64,000 nucleotides of DNA from Hanleya hanleyi (GCA_036873755.1 JAVTVY010017271.1:124001-188000); one strand, 5' to 3'. Shown: positions 13,029 to 26,595, numbered from the stretch's first letter. The notes: generated by a model from the letters alone, not told the origin. A program made the numbers and translations.

Positions 13029-14901
13029 CAGGGATTCATACAAGTCAAAAATTTTACCATCGAAAACTCAATATTACTCAAAATTGAGTTTTCATAATGG
13101 TGAAATTGAGTTTTTAAAATTTTTTATCGCCGATTCAAAGATTGCAATTGAGTTTTCAAAATTTTTTACCACCGATTTACCTATTGGTATTCAGTTCTCA
13201 AATATTTCAACCACCACCATGCACAGGATTTTTTTGGTGTGTTTTAATATGGTCAATATATTATACTATGAGCAGGGGTTATTTTTGACAAAACATTTTC
13301 ATCTACCCAATATCCAAATTAAATAAAACTCATTTTATTCAGCGCATCTTCAGCTAAAGTTTTCATCGGATGATGAAACCGAGAGATTTACATGTACCGT
13401 ACCACAAGATCAGTCTGAATAACAATGGACATGGGGATCTATATCACGAATGAAATCGGAGAGAAAAATCAAGCAGTAATTATTCAAAAAAGCGAACGAT
13501 CGAACCAGGAAACATGTCCTCTTATCTGCAGCTAACTGCACCAAACACAGCCTCTGTAGATTATTAAACTTTAATTCAGTAACAAAGTGTTCACATGAGA
13601 CAGATCTGCCAAGTTCTAAAGTCTAAATTTTCTGAAAACTACCGAATATTTTGGATGGTCACAGTTGCTCAATGTTAAATTTTTTAAGCAAATTTCTTGA
13701 GTGCTATTTATCTCCCGAGTTCTCTAAAATCCAGTTTTGGAGGTCACCTCGTATTTAAAGTATGGTTTTTCATTACTCTTCCAACTATGAAAATTTATTG
13801 TTTATAATCAACGAGGAGTCAACTTTATGGAGCAGACAAAGATAAAATATGCAGCCTGGTCTCATCGAAGCGTCAGTCTCACTAGCATCTCACGAGTGAA
13901 GTTCTAGACCAGTCAATGTACTTTAGAAAAATAAAACCCGATCATGATTGCAGGTCTTAGCTTTAGCAAGTCATGTGAAATTCAGACGTTTAGTCTTGAT
14001 GTATTTTCAATCTCTGACATCGCTGGACAACTCACTTTTTACTTCGTGTTTGACGGATACTGAATGGACCGAACGTCGGCATTACGGTCCAAATTTAGCC
14101 GGGAAATATGGTCGACTGACTGCAGGCACGTGGTTCTACAAAGCGCAAGACTGTCGGATGTCAACCCTATTGCGGTAATGGAAACTTCCACTGACCCGGT
14201 ATTGTAAGCCCACAAGCCTTCCCGATGAATCGAATTGGAAGAGTTTACTTTCAGAATAGAGAAGTAGGGCACAAAAGTTTTCGTCTAACAACAATGCGAG
14301 GGCAGATTTTTCTTTCGTTTCGTAGACTACATGTATATTTCATTTCTGAAACTTGCAACTCTGGCGGCCAAATTGACGACCTACGCGATTTAAAGATGAC
14401 AACAACAACTACACAGGGTCTGTTTGAAGGTGAAGAAAAAAATAACTTTTACGGCGACAGATGACCGATAAAAACTTTTGGGCGGGAGTCCCTGTTGTCA
14501 AACTTTAGCGACAGTCTGGGAACCCTCGGCAGTACGAATGCAGGCTGCCACACAATAAACGTTTGAGGGTTCCACAAATAATGTATGCAAGCAATTGTGT
14601 CTGCCGCTACGCGGCGCTGTGATCAGCATACTCGAAAGCGTTAACAACAACACAACGACACGTGGTGGCCCGCTCCCGGCGCCTGTTAGTGTCGTTTTCA
14701 TTCGATTGAGTTTATTTTGTAATTTAGGGCTGTCAAATTAACTTTGACAATGTCTGGCGAATTGAGTTTTCCACGAAAAATTGAGTATTTGTCCAATAAA
14801 ACGGAAGCAATTGAGTTTCTTGCCATACGAATTGAGTTTTCTAATTTTTCTAACCACCGGTATTCGGTGGTAAAAAGCGACTTGTATGAATCCCTGCTTG
14901 G
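13024..14901. mobile_element. 1.87-kb hAT-like non-autonomous transposon, 5-bp duplication
   Basis: The element 13029-14896 begins CAGGGATTCATACAAGTC and ends with the exact inverse. CTTGG lies on both sides (13024-13028 and 14897-14901), and removing the element restores a minisatellite unit. Words containing AATTGAGTTTTC recur several times near each end, typical of sub-terminal transposase-binding repeats. The middle (13350-14700) has only short frames (the longest about 79 codons) and no recognisable transposase. A GC-richer patch near 14500-14700 is unexplained. Confidence 0.85.
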
Positions 14902-17900
14902 GTGGTTGGGAATGTCCTATTCTGTAGTTGGACATGTCCTATTAGATGGTTGGGCAATTCAATTCAATGCATGTCCTATTGGATGGTATAGCATGACTGA
15001 TTGGGTGGTTGGATATGTCCTATTGGATGGTTGGGAATGTCCTATTCTGTGTTTGGGCATATCCTATTGGATGGTATAGCATGACTGATTGGGTGGTTAG
15101 GTATGTCCTATTGGATGGTATAGCATGACTGATTGGGTGGTTAGGTATGTCCTATTGGATGGTATAGCATGACTGATTGGGTGGTTAGGTATGTCCTATT
15201 GGATGGTATAGCATGACTGATTGGGTGGTTGGGCATGTCCTATTGGATGGTATAGCAGGACTGATTGGGTGGTTGGGTATGTCCTATTGGATGGTTGGGA
15301 ATGTCCTATTCTGTGGTTGGGCATGTCCTATTGGATGGTAGGACATGACTAATTGGATGGTTGGGAATGTCCTATTCTGTGGTTGGGCAAGTCCTATTGG
15401 ATGGTATAGCATGACTGATCAGGTGGTTGGGTGTGTCCTATTGGATGGAGGCTGTCCTATTCTGTGGTTGGGCAAGTCCTATTGAATGGTATAGCATGAC
15501 TGAATGGGTGATTGGGTATGTCGTGTTGGATGGTTGGGAATATCCTTCTCTGTGGTTGGGCAAGTATTGGATGATATGGCATGGGTGATTGGGTATGTCC
15601 TAAATTGGATGGTTGGGAAAGTCCTATTCTGTGGTTGGGCATGTCCTATTAGATGGTATGGCATGACTGATTGGGTGGTTGGGTATGTCCTATTGGATGG
15701 TTGGGAATATCCTATTCTGTGGTTGGGCAAGTATTGGATGGTATGGCATGGGTGATTGGGTATGTCCTAAATTGGATGGTTGAGAAAGTCCTATTCTTTG
15801 GTTGGGCATGTCCTATTAGATGGTATGGCATGACTGATTTGGTGGTTGGGTATGTCCTATTGCATGGTTTGGAATGTCCTATTCTGTGGTTGGGCAAGTC
15901 CTATTGGATGATATGCCATGCCTGATTGGGTGTTTGGGTATGTCCTATTGGATGGTTGGGAATGTCCAATTCTGTGGTATTGCATGACTGATTGGATGGT
16001 TGGGTATGTTCTATTGTATGGTTGGGAATATCCTATTCTGTGGTTGGGCAAGTATTGGATGGTATGACTGATTGGTAGTTCCGTATGTCCTATTGGATGG
16101 TTGGGAATGTCCAATTCATTGGTTGGGCATGTCCTATTGAATGGTAGGGCATCACTGATTAGGTGGTTGGATATGTCCTATTGGATGGTAGGGCATGACT
16201 GATTAGGTGGTTGGATATGTCCTATTCTGTGGTTGGGCAAGTATTGGATGGTATGACTGATTGGTAGTTGTGTATGTCCTATTGGATGGTTGGGAATGTC
16301 CAATTCATTGGTTGGGCATGTCCTATTGAATGGTAGGGCATCACTGATTAGGTGGTTGGATATGTCCTATTGGATAAGGGCATGACTGATTAGATGGTTG
16401 GATATGTCCTATTCTGTGGTTGGGCAAGTATTGGATGGTATGACTGATTGGTAGTTGCGTATGTCCTATTGGATGGTTGGGAATGTCCAATTCATTGGTT
16501 GGGCATGTCCTATTGAATGGTAGGGCATCACTGATTAGGTGGTTGGATATGTCCTATTGAATGGTAGGGCATGACTGATTAGGTGGTTGGATATGTCCTA
16601 AATTGGATGGTTGGGAAAGTCCTATTCTTTGGTTGGGCATGTCCTATTAGATGGTATGGCATGACTGATTTGGTGGTTGGGTATGTCCTATTGCATGGTT
16701 TGGAATGTCCTATTCTGTGGTTGGGCAAGTCCTATTGGATGATATGCCATGCCTGATTGGGTGTTTGGGTATGTCCTATTGGATGGTTGGGAATGTCCAA
16801 TTCTGTGGTATTGCATGACTGATTGGATGGTTGGGTATGTTCTATTGTATGGTTGGGAATATCCTATTCTGTGGTTGGGCAAGTATTGGATGGTATGACT
16901 GATTGGTAGTTCCGTATGTCCTATTGGATGGTTGGGAATGTCCAATTCATTGGTTGGGCATGTCCTATTGAATGGTAGGGCATCACTGATTAGGTGGTTG
17001 GATATGTCCTATTGGATGGTAGGGCATGACTGATTAGGTGGTTGGATATGTCCTATTCTGTGGTTGGGCAAGTATTGGATGGTATGACTGATTGGTAGTT
17101 GCGTATGTCCTATTGGATGGTTGGGAATGTCCAATTCATTGGTTGGGCATGTCCTATTGAATGGTAGGGCATCACTGATTAGGTGGTTGGATATGTCCTA
17201 TTGGATGGTAGGGCATGACTGATTAGGTGGTTGGATATGTCCTATTCTGTGGTTGGGCAAGTATTGGATGGTATGACTGATTGGTAGTTGCGTATGTCCT
17301 ATTGGATGGTTGGGAATGTCCAATTCATTGGTTGGGCATGTCCTATTGAATGGTAGGGCATCACTGATTAGGTGGTTGGATACGTCCTATTGGATGGTAG
17401 GGCATGACTGATTAGGTGGTTGGATATGTCCTATTCTGTGGTTGGGCAAGTATTGGATGGTATGACTGATTGGTAGTTGTGTATGTCCTATTGGATGGTT
17501 GGGAATGTCCAATTCATTGGTTGGGCATGTCCTATTGAATGGTAGGGCATCACTGATTAGGTGGTTGGATATGTCCTATTGGATGGTAGGGCATGACTGA
17601 TTAGATGGTTGGATATGTCCTATTCTGTGGTTGGGCAAGTATTGGATGGTATGACTGATTGGTAGTTGCGTATGTCCTATTGGATGGTTGGGAATGTCCA
17701 ATTCATTGGTTGGGCATGTCCTATTGAATGGTAGGGCATCACTGATTAGGTGGTTGGATATGTCCTATTGAATGGTAGGGCATGACTGATTAGGTGGTTG
17801 GATATGTCCTATTCTGTGGTTGGGCAAGTATTGGATGGTATGACTGATTGGTAGTTGCGTATGTCCTATTGGATGGTTGGGAATGTCCAATTCATTGGTT

Positions 17901-18530
17901 GGGCATGTCCTATTGAATGGTAGGGCATCACTGATTACGTGGTTGGATATGTCCTATTGGATGGTAGGGCATGACTGATTAGATGGTTGGATATGTCCTA
18001 TTCTGTGGTTGGGCAAGTATTGGATGGTATGACTGATTGGTAGTTGCGTATGTCCTATTGGATGGTTGGGAATGTCCAATTCATTGGTTGGGCATGTCCT
18101 ATTGAATGGTAGGGCATCACTGATTAGGTGGTTGGATATGTCCTATTGGATGGTAGGGCATGACTGATTGGGTGGTTGGATATGTCCTATTGAATGGTAG
18201 GCCATGACTGATTGGGTGGTTGGATATGTCCTATTGAATGGTGGACTGATTGGGTGGTTGGATATGTCCTATTGAATGGTAGGCCATGACTGATTGGGTG
18301 GTTGGATATGTCCTATTGAATGGTAGGGCATCACTGATTGGGTGGTTGGATATGTCCTATTCTGTGGTTGGGCACATCATATTGGGTAATCGGGAAGGTC
18401 TTATTGGATGGTTGGAAAAGTTATATTGGGTGGTAGGAAATGTATGTCTTATTAGGTGGTTAGGATAAGGAATGTTCTACTGTTGGGTGGATTGCCATGT
18501 CTGTTTGTCAAGGTGAATCTGTTGTACTGG
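14897..18530. repeat. TGTCCTATTGGATGGT minisatellite, block 3 with 189-bp higher-order repeat
   Basis: The array continues for 3.6 kb. From about 16880 to 18110 it is organised in nearly exact 189-bp units: the word AGTATTGGATGGTATGACTG starts at 16882, 17071, 17260, 17449, 17638, 17827 and 18016. A segment around 15770-16600 is repeated almost exactly 831 bp downstream. The array decays into unique sequence after 18480. Confidence 0.95.
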
Positions 18531-20836
18531 GTGTTTGGGCAACCCGGATAATTTTGATAATGAGCGAAAGAATTTTACTATGAAAATTTTATAAACCTTC
18601 ATTTCTTTCCTTAGTCTAACTTTAACTTTTTTAAAGAACTCAAAACCCGATCAAATCTCTACTTAAACATATGTCTAGGTAGCAATAACTTGGTTGACCT
18701 CAAGATAATATTTCACAGACTACATGTTCATCATAATACGTTAAATCAATAACATGTGTTTACTTTACTGGCATAATCATCTGCTGCCTTACATAAGCCA
18801 AGCTAACAGGGCCTTTATATATCCTTTCCTGTCGAAATATTTTCCAATACTTTGCATGCTGAAATCTCAGGCCAGAAAGTGAGATTATGAAATGCAATTT
18901 TATTTGGCAAAACTCTAAATATGTGAAGATTTTCAATGGAGAATGTCTTTGATGGATATGATCACAAACTGTAAATGTACATGTTTTGCCTTTAGGCCTG
19001 ATAAAGAAAATCTTATTCACGATGCGCCAGTAACTCTTAAATATTTGCTCGCATTTATCGGATGTATACAAGGGATCAATTTATGATGTAAAGTTGCAGA
19101 AAAATTGACTTTCGGATATAACAGGACTGAATTGTTTGAACAGAAGACAGGGGCAGAATGCAGAAACTCGAACAAATATGTAATTTGCATGTTTACGAAT
19201 TTCTTCAGTTTAGCATAAAGCTGAGACAACTACTTCATCAGATCAAGTACATGTTCAGCTTAAAACGGTTTGAGGAGTCCATGGATGTTGGTGGAAGCAG
19301 AACAAGTCGTTCTATTTTGACCCAGACTTTTATCACTGATGATGCATTCGTACAGAACTTAAGAAGAGCATCGCTCCCTGTGGTGTGGAGTTCGGACCCC
19401 TCAACAGGATTTTGAAACATTAAAGTTTAATATAAAGGTACATACATGTATGATATAGGTCATAAAATATACAGGTAGAAAGAACACAGTGCTAAAAAGA
19501 CAATTTAAGTGTAGTTACGATTCAATGGCATTTTTGTTACGTTTAGCTGTATTTGAATATTTATGCAATGAAATATACAGCATACTCAGAAGAAATTGTC
19601 AGGTGTAGATTAACGCAGTAAAAAGGCATGCTATACTATCCATTTTCGTGCTGTGAAATTAAGCAAAGAACATTTTCTTGATGGGAAAGACCAGGGTTGA
19701 AAAGGTACAGTTAACAAACAGACACATATATCAACATGCATTATGTAATATAAGGGTTACTGATAACTGCAGGAATGTTGGTATTTCAGTTTGCCCGTAT
19801 TCTAGTCAACTTGATCTAACAGTGTCTACTCAAAAATGATCATTTTCTAAAATTTTCATTCTCGCGGAATGTACATCAAGGAAATCTGCCTGGGCAAAAT
19901 CTACATGTAGTGGCATTGTAAATATAATAACCCACATTAAAACTTGCCGCGGTGAACAGATTTTACCATTACAATAGCCTGACCTAGGCAATTGTTGTGT
20001 TTCATGGCTAAATGTGCGAAGACTGCCTGATACATCACCATACCATACACAAATCCATTAAATGGTGGACATTAAAACATGCTGGGATAGAACTGAACTG
20101 GGATAGAATAGTCATTTTTCAGGCCTTTATTTTTTTTGCCAAAATTTATGGGAATCCGGATGGATTATGGCAATCTAACTCTATGGGAATCCCCAAGAAT
20201 CCAAAGCTACCATATCTAATCTATACAGATTGCTAAAATTTATGGGAATTTGTTGGATTATGTGAATTATTTTGTGGGAGTGCGGACGGGAATAGGATCG
20301 CCCTGGAAAAGCAAGCCCTGCTCTTGTTGTTAAATCCACGAGAGCTATTCATCGCTCTCCTGAATTCTGTTATGCATGGTGAGTAATGTGAATGATCACT
20401 CTCTCCAATACCACTCTCCACTGCATTTTTAGTTTCCAGAAGAGTGACAAAACTCTCTCCTGGAGAAAAAAGTGTGAGTGATGGAGAGGGATCTATCTTC
20501 TTTAAACTGAGAAAGTGATATCCCAAAATGTACAAGTAGGCATGAGTAGGCAACACCAATTTTATTGTTTGTTTCAAAGGCGATTTTTTTTTTACGCCAA
20601 TATTCTGGGCAATAATATTTTGACATTATTGACAGGGCCAGACGAGCATAAAAACTCATCTACCTGCAGAAATGAAGGGGCGAACTTCAGACGTCCAGGT
20701 TATTTTTATTATGGCCTCCAACATATCCAATCTTGAAAAAAACCCACTAAAATGCACCCATTAAAAACAAAAAAATAAAATTTGTGTGACCTAAGATAAT
20801 ATTGGTAAAGAGATAATCATCCGGTGGTATACATAC
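18531..20836. other. Unassigned intronic sequence
   Basis: AT-rich sequence downstream of the minisatellite. Short frames at 18760-19420 on both strands overlap one another and lack splice signals I would trust. No RNA gene or transposon end is seen. Confidence 0.4.
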
Positions 20837-21416
20837 CTGTATGTATGCGGGTGTGTTGTTGAAGATGTGACAGCTGTTTGAAGGACTTATCACAGTAAAC
20901 ACAGTGATGTTTACGCTCGTTACTGTGCACCAGGCTATGCTGCGCGAGCTGCTGCTTACTCCGAAAACCTTTAAAACACTTGGGACAGACAAAAGTCCTC
21001 TCTTTGCCCGGTTCGCCACCCCCAGGGGGCGAGGGGAGGATGTGATCGGATAGGGACTGTACTTGTGGGAGATTGAGGACATGGGGATGATGGCCCAAGT
21101 TCATACCATGGAGACCCAGGTTGCCATGGTTACCATCCACTCTGTGCGTCGGTAGCCCCGCTGTTAGCCCTGGGTGTGGCGTCACTGACTGGTGAGGCGG
21201 GGGTGTAGAGAGCGGTGTCCTAGGCGGAGGTGGTGGGGGACTGGAGATCATAGGGGGATGGGATGGTTGCTGTACAGGCAGCGTGAGGCCAGGTGGAGCA
21301 TTATGGTGGGGTGACGTGGGCGTGTGCTGCTGGTGGCTTGTGTCCATCGGCGACGGCGACATGTGATTAGGCGTGCCCGTCCGGTGGTCCATTGCTGTGG
21401 GAGAGTTCTGCATTTT
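20837..21416 (-). CDS. C2H2 zinc-finger factor, exon with Pro/His-rich N-terminus and fingers 1 and 2
   Basis: This 580-nt exon lies between an acceptor (T-rich tract ending TTTCAG, then AAAATG) and a donor ACAG|GTATGT. The frame could start at the ATG at 21413, or enter from an upstream exon in phase 0. The first 135 or so residues are rich in Pro, His, Ser and Gly, including a run of eight prolines, as in transcription-factor activation or interaction regions. Finger 1 (C-x2-C-x12-H-x3-H) starts FVCPKCFKGF. Finger 2 contains KSFKQLSHLQQHTRIHTG, and the TG-EKPY linker crosses the intron. It is likely a nuclear sequence-specific DNA-binding protein. The ZNF362/384-Rotund/Squeeze-LIN-29-like placement is tentative. 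Confidence 0.87.
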
Positions 21417-22224
21417 CTGAAATAATAAAGAAGAAGGATTTAATTACGAGACATCCTGAAGGATCTTGGCGCCCACCATTGTCAGATAATTGTAAGCTAA
21501 TGACTAGAGGATATTTTTGTCCATTGTTACTAAGAACAAACGATTGATTTGTAATTTTGTTTACAGAATTTCGAATCTGAGCGAAAAAGATCGGAAAAGG
21601 GACACTGAAAAACACCAAGATATAATCTAAGTTTCAGGAGTTTCAAGATTTCTAGAAACTGTACTTATGTCGGTTGTTATAATACAAGAGAAATGAGCAA
21701 AGTTAGTCTGAGCTATGAAACATACTTAAGATTTTATAATTAGGAACGAATGCTAATTCTGTTCTGTTTACTGGGCTAGTTTGTGATATCTCTTTAAAGA
21801 TACCATGCTCGAAAATAGTAAGATGGTACAATACTTAATATTGAAGGGATCCGGTCCGCGCAGTAATGTTGAAACTTCGAAAGTGCCTGAATTCTGATTA
21901 TCTCCTTTGGATCGAAACATGCAGTAGTCTACAGTTGTCGAGTTGTGACACTGAGTCACAAGAGTGACGTCCCTTCATGTAGCCGACCCGCCGGCAGACG
22001 AAAGGGTGGAGCAGTTCACTTGCTACTGCATGGACTGAAGAAAACTGATTTAAAATTTGAAGAAATACATTTTAATTCCGAATTATTTGAACTCCTTGAT
22101 ATGGAGGGTGATGGTATGGATATTCTCTATAGTCAATATATAGAATATGCCCCACCGTTTGATCTGCTGACTCTTGTGATGCAATGTCACAACTCGAGAA
22201 TACCGTATTAATTTGAAGCGTAAC
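21417..22224. other. Upstream flank or 5' intron of the zinc-finger gene
   Basis: The acceptor at 21417 implies transcribed sequence continuing upstream on the minus strand. I see no earlier exon that joins in phase, and no other feature here. Confidence 0.4.
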
Positions 22225-24285
22225 TTGGATTTTCGAATTGGACCAAAAAAGGTATCTTGCACTACTAGGCCCCATGTGGGACGTGTGTATCAAATTTCAT
22301 GAAATATTTTCTAAGAATTCACGATAACAATGTTTCAAGGGGAAATTCAAGATGGCCGCCTTGTGGCCATATTGGATATTCGATTCGGACCGAAAAAGGT
22401 ATCTTGCACAACTAGACCATAAAGGGAACCTGTGTACCAAATTTGAGAAAGATCCATGCAGTACTTCCTGAGAAATCACGATAACATAGTTGCAAGGGAA
22501 AATCCAAGATGGCCGCCTGTTGGCCATATTGGATTTTCAAAGACCATAAAAGGTATCTTGCACAACTAGACGACAAGGAGAACCTGTGTACCAAATTTAA
22601 CAAAGATCCGTCCAGTAGTTCCTGAGAAATCACAATAACAATGTTTCATGGGGTAATCCAAGATGGCCGCCTGATGGACATATTGGATTTTGGAATCGGA
22701 CCAGAAAAGGTATCTTGTACAGCTGGACCACAAGGTGAACCTGTGTATCAAATTTGAGAAAGATCCAGGGAGTACTTCCTGAGAAATCACGATAACAAAA
22801 TGGAAAAATCCAAGATGGCCGCCTGGTGACCATATTGGATTTTCGATTCGGACCGAAATAGGCATCTTGCATATCGAGACCCTAAGGGGAACCTGTGTAC
22901 CAAATTTGAAAAAGATCCATGCAGTAGTTCCTGAGAAATGACGATAAAGTTTCATGGGGAAATCCAAGATGGCTGCCTGGTGGCCATACTGGATTTTCAA
23001 ATCGGACCAGGAAAGGTATCTTGCACAACTAGACACCAAGGGGAACCCGTGTACCAAATTTGAGAAAGATTCATGCAGTAGTTCCTGAGAAATCGCGATA
23101 AGGTTTCATGGGGAAATCCAAGATAGCTGCCTTGTGGCCATATTGGATTTTTGATTCGGACCGAAAAAGGTATCCTGCACAACTAGACCCTAAGGGGAAC
23201 CTGTGTACCAAATTTGAGAAAGATCCATGCAGTACTTCCTGAGAATTGACGTTAACAAAGTTTCATAGGGAAATCCAAGATGGCTGCCTGGTGGCCATAT
23301 TGGATTTTCGAATCGGACCAGAAAAGGTATCTTGCACAACTAGACCCCAAGGGGAACCTGTGTACCAAATTTGAGAAAGATCCATGCAGTAGTTCCTGAG
23401 AAATCGCGATAACAGGTTTCATGGGGAAATCCAAGATGGCTGCCTGGTGGCCATATTGGATTTTCGAATCGGACCAGAAAAGGTATCTTGCACAACTAGA
23501 CCCGAAAGGGAACCTGTGTACCAAATTTGAGAAAGATCCATGCAGTAGTTCCTGAGAAATCACGATAACAAGGTTTCATGGAGAAATCCAAGATGGCTGC
23601 CTGGTGGCCATATTGGATTTTCGAATCGGACCAAAAAGGGTATCTTGCACAACTAGACCCCAAGGGGAACCTGTGTACCAAATTTGAGAAAGATCCATGC
23701 AGTAGTTCCTGAGAAATCGCGATAACAAGGTTTCATGGGGAAATCCAAGATGGCTGCCTGGTGGCCATATTGGATTTTCGAATCGGACCAGAAAAGGTAT
23801 CTTGCACAACTAGACCCCAAGGGGAACCTGTGTACCAAATTGAGAAAGATCCATGCAGTAGTTCCTGAGAAATCGCGATAACAAGGTTTCATGGGGAAAT
23901 CCAAGATGGCTGCCTGGTGGCCATATTGGATTTTCGAATTGGACCAGAAAAGATATCTTGCACAACTAGACCCCAAGGGGAACCTGTGTACCAAATTTGA
24001 GAAAGATCCATGCAGTAGTTCCTGAGAAATCGTGATAACAAGGTTCCATGGGGAAATCCAAGATGGCTGCCTGGTGGCCATATTGGATTTTCGAATCGGA
24101 CCAAAAAAGGTATCTTGCACAACTAGACCCCAAGGGGAACCTGTGTACCAAATTTGAGAAAGATCCATAAAGTAGTTCCTGAGAAATTGCGATAACAAGA
24201 ATTGTTTACGGACGGACGGACCACGGACCACGGACGAAAAGCGATTTGAATAGCCACCATCTGGTGATGGTGGGCTAAAAATCTC
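22225..24285. repeat. 157-bp satellite with YY1-type words
   Basis: About 12-13 tandem units of 153-157 bp (the word AAATCCAAGATGG starts at 23271, 23427, 23584, 23741, 23897 and 24054). Each unit carries CCAAGATGG(C/T)(C/T)GCC, GGCCATATTGG, GGTATCTTGCACAACTAGACC and CCTGAGAAATC. The left units are more diverged than the right ones. The array ends in GGACGGACGGACCACGG and a short hairpin AGCCACCATCTGGTGATGG. Minus-strand frames of up to 235 codons are read-through of the repeat and not genes. Confidence 0.95.
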
Positions 24286-25790
24286 ATATTGCCGAGATTC
24301 AACTGTGGATATTAAGCAGTCTCTTGGCCATGAAGACACAACCAGGGAGATCCAGGCCATGTTTCAGCCCATTAAAATGGCTTTGCCCACCATCAGTTAG
24401 GTCGCCTAAACAAACAAAAAGAAACAATTTTTTTTTCTTTTCTTAACAAATTCCCTTTCTGAACATGCTGAAACCACTATGTACATGTAACTAATGTTGC
24501 TAAATATCAAGTTGTCCAGCTGTATTGAGACCATTTAATACTCCCAGAGCTTCCATGGGCTTTGACAGTCCGGCATCACGGTCTACTTCAGTATAACTTT
24601 CTGTGCCGCACATAAGTGCCCAAACTAAAATTCTAGATCAGGCCCTGACACCATCAGCAGCATGGCACCAGTGCCACAGTGGTCTGTTCTCTACCCAAAT
24701 CATGCTGTCTCTGGAGCAGAGAACAACAAATGATTGCCTGTAGAAAGAGTGTGTTGTCTGCTACCTTATTCCTAGGATGTACAGTACTATTTGAGGGATT
24801 TTATGTAACTCCATTGACAGTATGCTCCATTTAGCGGTCATTTTATGCTCAGATTACATGTAGTTCATCAAAGGCTCAGAAATGATTTTGATTTTTATCA
24901 ACTAGATTGTGATGTTGCCAATGCCAACATGTTGAGAAATATAATGAAGCAAAATTTGGATAAACTGTACTTTTTTTCAGTAGGCATTTTGGTGTGGAAG
25001 TAAGGAGTGTCTAGAAACCGAGACGAAATCTGAAATTCATGTAGACTTCTTGGTTATCACTGTTCTAAAACATCGAACCTAATTCGCCAAATTGAATATA
25101 ATGATATCTATCTTACGGACTCTTTTTGGTGATGTAATGAGGGTAAATGTATCACTGCATCTATATCATATATATAAAGATGATGGAAACTGCCAGTATT
25201 GAACAATAGTAAGTATGTATAGCATTGGACATGCATTTGAATGGGGCTTCAAATCCCTCCATAGGGTTATATCTAGGGTCCCACGTGTCCATACAGAGGA
25301 CACTGATATAAAATCAAATGATTACATGTATTTTTTGCACAAAATCAACTGATTTTATTTCAGCATACTTAATCATCTAGAAAGTAAAGTTAAAAGTAAA
25401 CTGACAGTAATTATTGCAAGACTACACAAATAAATCACATTGAACAAATGTTTTAACATATTTATGGCAATAGTATAGACTTTCTGGCTTCTGGCATTAT
25501 CTCTGAGAAATTGCTATTTTTCAAATAAGAACTCTTTTATTTCAAATGAGGACTCAAAATGATGGGGATTTCAAAAACCTGAATCGAGCTAACCCTGTTC
25601 CATCATACTCCACTGTAGTTCAGGTCCCATGAGGGCCGTGCAAAATCATTTTCTGTAGCCTTTTTTGTCTATACTTTAACATTATCATAACAGCATGAAT
25701 TTCTTGAAAGTGTTAGTCGCACGTGAAAGATTACATATATCGCTGAACCACTTTAATGCTTAACTAACAAGTATGAGCTTCAACTAATCG
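24286..25790. other. Unassigned sequence
   Basis: AT-rich single-copy-looking DNA with no frame longer than 60 codons. I see no gene, RNA or repeat in it. Confidence 0.45.
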
Positions 25791-26125
25791 GGAGTAGGGC
25801 CTACCTGTCTGGAGCTTGCCAACTGAGATATCCTACTGACACCTATACAGAAACTGACCATTTAATTGGTTTGAAAGTATTAAATGAACAGACCCTGGAA
25901 AATCTCCAAATCGGGATCTGATTAAACTGATAGCGCAGATAAGGGTATACATGTCATTTAATACTTGGATGGGTGACCGGGTGCTGTTCTGGCAGGGCTG
26001 ATCAGTGTCCAGGGTAATAAGAACTGTGAGCACTCTCGTGTTCTGGCACATGTAGGCACCGTTGTGATATGATTGAAACAAGGTTGAAAACGACGTTAAT
26101 TCCTACTACTCACTCACTCCGTTTT
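25791..26125 (+). mobile_element. SINE with a 5S rRNA-like internal region
   Basis: The segment contains TTTAATACTTGGATGGGTGACC near 25956-25977, close to the box C region of 5S rRNA genes, preceded by GATAGCGCAGATAAGG, which could serve as an A-box-like element. It ends with GTTGTGATATGATTGAAACAAGG, then ACGACGTTAA and ACTCACTCACTC, the same tail as other SINE copies here. The 5' limit is uncertain. It is probably a polymerase III-derived retroposon and not a functional 5S gene, because the rest of the 5S fold is not recognisable. Confidence 0.55.
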
Positions 26126-26595
26126 ATAGTTTTATCTCCTACATCAGGCTTCAAGTTTAACCAAGGCCACCAAGGCCATTCCCTTGGATGCACTACCTAC
26201 TGGCATTGATGCCCACTGCTAATTTCCAAGTAATTTTATGCCAGCCAGGCCTTAGTCATAGTGCCCTTAATTCCACCAAATTGACTGTGCCCTCAAATTT
26301 CCCAAATTTGAAGCCTGCATACATGTACATGTGTATGTGTAAGTCTGATGAAATTTGAATTTTACTGTGTGGGATACACTGTAATAAATATACATTCTAT
26401 TTGAAATCGAGTAATATTTTTTCCGATGCTAACAGAATAATCCATGAAATACTTTCCCCAATTCAAAAATTCTACTCAAACATAGAATTATAATTACAAT
26501 ATGGCTGCCAATGGCTGACATCTTTAAGCAAGGGCTGTCTGAATACACCAAACCTCTCAATCATCAGATCTACAGCCATACACGTATACAGTCAG

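Larger units (their letters stand above)
948..20836 (-). other. Large repeat-filled intron of the zinc-finger gene
   Basis: The 19.9-kb intron has a donor ACAG|GTATGT at 20836 and an acceptor TTTTTAG at 948, both phase 1, so the flanking exons join in frame through a Gly codon. It carries two large minisatellites, a nuclear-receptor-motif repeat and three DNA transposon insertions, described separately. Between these the sequence is AT-rich with no supported exon. Confidence 0.7.

Noticed and set aside
22566..24360. Minus-strand frames up to 235 codons
   Set aside because: They are produced by the 157-bp satellite, with the same peptide repeated, and there is no start or splice context.
25950..25985. 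Functional 5S rRNA gene
   Set aside because: Only the box C-like region is recognisable, and it is followed by a SINE tail.
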